This document shows positions 8,137 through 10,499 of a stretch of DNA of 10,499 nt, in pieces. The notes under the pieces were generated by a model that was not told the origin of the DNA, did no database searches, and saw only the letters and a list, made by a program, of their open reading frames with translations. This DNA is from Cyclostephanos tholiformis (taxonomy: Eukaryota; Bacillariophyta; Thalassiosirophyceae; Thalassiosirales; Thalassiosiraceae): NCBI GenBank assembly GCA_036939975.1, contig JALLPB010001264.1:1-10499 (forward strand), written 5' to 3'. How positions within the stretch are numbered: position 1 is the stretch's first letter; the number at the start of each line of letters is the position of its first letter. The position numbers were made by a program, and so were the translations under genes.

Positions 8137-8583
8137 CTCATGAATAGGCACTTTTATCTATGAAAAGCTCCTTTTGGTAGATAGAGACAGCGACTTTGTG
8201 TCCCATTATAGTCTCCAACTTCGCATGAGCTCAATTGAGCATGAGCTTGAGCAATATATGATATCTACTTGGCAGGCAAGGCATGGGATCCAAGAAACAT
8301 TTCCGAGAGTGCAAGCAAAGAGGCTCTTAAGATCCCTGATGCATTTCTGGTGATGAGTTGAGAGCAGAATTCCTCGTATGTAAGTGCAACTTAGAGCTCC
8401 TTCACAAACGGAGTAGGAATCAGTCATCGTGTGTTGAGACTCTCCAGAATGATACAGAAGGAAGATATGCGGGAGTGTTGGAGGATCATCAACAAATCAA
8501 CGAGGAAACCATGAGGTAGCCTGACTGTTGCAGTGAGGGTACCATCCGCCGAGGGCGGTTATGACGAGTACGCGACAAAATAA
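8137..8583 (+). pseudogene. Retroelement relict, linker between endonuclease and RT
   Basis: Coding sense is followed in frame 2 from about 8168 (LVDRDSDFVSHYSLQLRMSS) to the double TGA at about 8349-8354, then in frame 3 from 8352 (DELRAEFLVCKCNLELL) to TAG about 8517, then in frame 1 from about 8470 through TGA 8512 to TAA 8581 (ending GGYDEYATK). The three pieces overlap at their ends as expected from small indels. In related elements this region joins the nuclease to the reverse transcriptase; no catalytic motif is expected here and none is seen. Confidence 0.5.
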
Positions 8584-8958
8584 AGGTTGTTTGATGCAGT
8601 TAGGCCAATTATTCTTGAACGCTTTCAGTCTGCTCTGGTGGCACAAGGCCATCATGGGACGTTCTTCGAAGACGTAGGGCACCTAGCCGATGGCCCGGTA
8701 GCCCAGTGTATCCTGGATGGCGCGTATGTGTACCCCCCAGACCTTGACCCTGCAACATGCCTGCTCTTCGAAGAAGCCACCGCCACATATGCCAGCCTCA
8801 CTCCATCTAAAGTCGCAACCTAAGTTACACTCGATGACTTCAGACACTTCTGGCAGACCGCTAGGGAACGCATTGGGTCATCTTACAGTGGACTACACTC
8901 TGGCCATTACATTGCGGCCTCCTTTTGCCCAGACCTTGCTCTGCTTCCTCTTCTATGA
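8584..8958 (+). pseudogene. Region preceding the reverse transcriptase (truncated relict)
   Basis: Frame 1 runs from 8584 through one stop (TAA 8821) to TGA 8956. It is the best preserved part of the element: RPIILERFQSAL, FFEDVGHLADGPVAQ, YPPDLDPAT, then FRHFWQTARERIGSSYSG and LHSGHYIAASFCPDLALL. The block around SYSGLHSGHY is similar to the segment just upstream of the RT fingers in protist retroelements, where Phe is more usual than Ser in LHxGHY (recalled, not checked). None of the RT palm motifs, including the YxDD box, follows. The element ends here, either 5'-inserted and 3'-deleted or cut by a rearrangement. Confidence 0.62.
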
Positions 8959-9296
8959 GAAATATTGACGTCTATATTCACGCAAAATTTGACTTAGTAT
9001 TTTTGTCCCAATTAATTTGCTATTGAATAGTACTTGGGTTGAGTGTTCTCCCTAAGTACCCTATCATAAATTTTGAGAGAGCGTAAATTCAAGTCCTTTG
9101 ATGCATCGCATGGTACCTCGTAAGTTCAACAGCACCGACACGTCTTACTATCAATATTTCAATTGCATTGAAATACTGACGGATATTTCAATACATTTAA
9201 TCTCCTCTATTGCTGATGTTTTTCGTTTATAACAACAGAATCCAAGGTGGGGATAAAATATAAGTCTCAATGGTCACACACACAAAGGCAAGACTC
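8959..9296. other. AT-rich 3' flank of the carbonic anhydrase-like gene
   Basis: No coding sense on either strand. On the minus strand this follows the stop codon at 9297 and should hold the 3' UTR and polyadenylation signals; no canonical AATAAA was found. It contains a perfect inverted repeat (ATTTCAAT / ATTGAAAT, loop TGC) at 9156-9174. Confidence 0.5.
9156..9174. repeat. Short perfect inverted repeat in the 3' flank
   Basis: ATTTCAAT at 9156-9163 and ATTGAAAT at 9167-9174 with a three-base loop. It lies about 120 bases downstream of the minus-strand stop codon, and might mark the transcript end or be chance in AT-rich DNA. Confidence 0.4.
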
Positions 9297-10118
9297 TCAT
9301 TGGTCTTGATCCAGGGCATTCATGTTAACACCAGTCACGGACGCACTTACCATCAAACTGGGCAGCATATCCTCGACGACCACGCCATTTCCATCGTAAA
9401 AATCGAATCGCAACGGATGGAAGTAATCCGAAGTGTCAGGGGAGGTATTGATCTGAATACCGCCTAATAATGCCAGTCCCGACTTTATCCCTTTTGATCC
9501 AGAACTGATAATGTCACGGATGAGGATATCCTGCGAGTCGTAAAGCGCGTAAGGTAGTTCCTTCATGCGGTTTTCGGCATCTTTAAGACGTTTGCCGAAT
9601 GGCAGGATGAGCTCCTGGACTGCGCCCTGTTGAAAGTCCGAGAAGCTCTGGATCTTCGGGTTGATGTTGGCGGTGCCGTCGGTGATGGCCTGCAGGTAGT
9701 TCGAGGCGGCGATGGCCGAGCCGCAACAGTTGTCGACGAGGGCGATGCCCGATCGCTCGACCTTGCCGATGATCCCATCCTTTGTGATGCCGACGTGCGG
9801 TCCGTGAACGAGGAGGCAATATCCGCCGTCCGGAACATGGGCGGCCATTGCGCTGAATCCAGTGGTCCCAGCGAAGGGAAAGCCCGAAAGTCCACCAAGA
9901 TTGAAGTTGTGCCCATATATCTTTTTGAGATCGTCCTCGAGGGATCGGGCAAGCTCGTCACAGCAGAGGGAAGTGCATAGGAGGGTGTTGGCGGGAGTTA
10001 TTCCCCTCTTCTCCAGGATGGTGGCAACCTTACTCTCGAGCTCTTTGTTCAAAATGGCTCCTGGGAATTTCTCCTCGACTAGCTTGTTGAAAGCGGACAT
10101 TGTCTCTCTTGGCAACAT
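9297..10118 (-). CDS. LCIB/theta-type carbonic anhydrase-like protein
   Basis: An uninterrupted 273-residue frame that matches the LCIB/LCIC family (beta-carbonic anhydrase fold, related to diatom theta-CA), which interconverts CO2 and bicarbonate in algal carbon concentration. Seen: CCDELAR at residues 52-58, the glycine-rich block GGLSGFPFAGTTGF at 75-88, HGPHVGIT at 105-112 and CCGSA at 131-135, then GGIQINT at 219-225 and DYFHPLRF at 231-238 near the C-terminus. By family knowledge the zinc ligands should be a Cys of the CCDE block, His108 and a Cys of the CCGS block, with Asp54/Arg58 as the Asp-Arg dyad; this mapping is inferred. The ATG at 10118 is chosen because an in-frame TAG lies 18 bases upstream; a second ATG at 10100 (MSAFNK) is also possible. 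No signal or transit peptide is visible, so a cytosolic enzyme is the simplest reading unless an upstream exon exists. The gene is GC-rich compared with its flanks. A GTAAGT at 9350-9345 could be a splice donor that alters the last 17 residues. Confidence 0.87.
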   Translation of the reverse strand: MLPRETMSAFNKLVEEKFPGAILNKELESKVATILEKRGITPANTLLCTSLCCDELARSLEDDLKKIYGHNFNLGGLSGFPFAGTTGFSAMAAHVPDGGYCLLVHGPHVGITKDGIIGKVERSGIALVDNCCGSAIAASNYLQAITDGTANINPKIQSFSDFQQGAVQELILPFGKRLKDAENRMKELPYALYDSQDILIRDIISSGSKGIKSGLALLGGIQINTSPDTSDYFHPLRFDFYDGNGVVVEDMLPSLMVSASVTGVNMNALDQDQ

Positions 10119-10499
10119 GCTCCGTGACTCTAACTAGGTATTATCTGTTACTTTATGGGATACCCAGGATAATCGTTGAGAGAGCATAGCATGGTGTACA
10201 TAACCCACATGCACAGAGGATAACAACATTGCTGATGTTGTGTGTGGCGGCACATGAAAAAAAAATAAAAAGGGAAAACTGCTTAAACACCTCACTTTGG
10301 CGAATTTTTTTTGTGCACTTCACCTTTTTTCGTGGGGAAAATAGGTAAAATACATTATTCGGATACCACTTGATATCACACCACTCGAAATCCCTTGTTC
10401 CTTCCCGCCCGAGCCGCGCGCTTAAGGCTGTGATTTCTTTGAGTAAGTACGCATGTAGACGTGTAGACATTGGAACAGTCTGGATGTTCCTGTCTTTTT
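10119..10499 (-). promoter_or_regulatory. Upstream region of the carbonic anhydrase-like gene, no defined element
   Basis: This is the 5' side of the minus-strand gene. The first in-frame stop upstream of the ATG (TAG) lies 18 bases away. A long A run (10257-10265) and AT-rich sequence follow at 10255-10320. I found no TATA box, no TGACGT-type CO2/cAMP-responsive element and no convincing upstream exon. A 105-codon minus-strand frame at 10153-10470 has no recognisable motif. Confidence 0.3.

Larger units (their letters stand above)
4672..8958 (+). mobile_element. Decayed EEP endonuclease-reverse transcriptase retroelement
   Basis: About 4.3 kb of former coding sequence that can be followed on the plus strand only by changing frame repeatedly (frames 2 and 3, then 2, 1, 2, 1, 3, 1, 2, 3, 1) and crossing at least 16 in-frame stops. 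Examples are TAA 5157, TGA 5372, TGA 5737, TGA 6169, TAG 6811, TGA 6880, TAG 7153, TGA 7387, TGA 7462, TAA 7555, TGA 7645, TGA 8512, TAA 8581 and TAA 8821. The 3' half carries an endonuclease-type GDFN block and a SYSGLHSGHY block like the one that precedes the fingers of RT in protist retroelements. The RT catalytic core is missing, because the coding signal ends at TGA 8956. The left edge abuts the minisatellite; no long terminal repeats, target duplications or poly(A) tail were found. Assignment rests on motif recognition, not on a search. Confidence 0.68.

Noticed and set aside
8966..8971. TGACGT, resembling a diatom CO2/cAMP-responsive element
   Set aside because: It lies downstream of the minus-strand gene's stop codon, not in its promoter, and a six-base match is easily due to chance.
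9563..10137. Several open frames overlapping the carbonic anhydrase-like gene on both strands
   Set aside because: They are shadows of a GC-rich real gene; none has family motifs.
10153..10470. 105-codon minus-strand frame upstream of the carbonic anhydrase-like gene
   Set aside because: No recognisable domain or targeting motif, and it is not in a position that reads into the gene without a splice I cannot support.

Overview
The window looks like a gene-poor, repeat-rich stretch of a eukaryotic microalgal nuclear genome, most likely a diatom or related stramenopile. The reasons are: one intact gene in 10.5 kb, with no bacterial-style gene packing; an LCIB/theta-type carbonic anhydrase-like protein, a family typical of algae; a decayed retroelement whose conserved blocks resemble endonuclease-reverse transcriptase elements I associate with diatom and other protist genomes; and AT-rich spacers with long C and G runs and several kinds of satellite DNA. 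The diatom call is an inference, and I cannot name a species.

Layout. 1-156: a hexamer/12-mer microsatellite at the left edge that reads as a Ser/Asp/Tyr repeat on the minus strand. 157-2685: AT-rich sequence with no convincing gene, C/G homopolymers, a cluster of short CAGGCAA repeats (1092-1250) and two adjacent hairpins (2342-2407). 2686-3138: a probably decayed plus-strand coding region. 3122-3736: a cluster of about a dozen near-palindromic boxes built on CCAAATGCAT, containing a 93-bp tandem duplication and two related hairpins. 3912-4671: a 17-unit minisatellite whose monomers are each an inverted repeat and which has a four-monomer higher-order period. 4672-8958: a heavily mutated plus-strand retroelement with frame changes and at least 16 in-frame stops. 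Its 3' part keeps a recognisable C-terminal half of an EEP endonuclease and the region just before a reverse transcriptase, and it then stops. 8959-9296: AT-rich 3' flank. 9297-10118, minus strand: the intact 273-residue LCIB-type carbonic anhydrase-like gene. 10119-10499: its upstream region.

The only gene that looks functional is the carbonic anhydrase-like one, which would interconvert CO2 and bicarbonate if active. It has no visible plastid-targeting presequence in this reading frame. Everything to its left looks like repeat and transposon debris. I did not find an intact novel multi-gene system. The most unusual structures are the higher-order minisatellite of self-complementary monomers and the ATGCAT palindrome field beside it.
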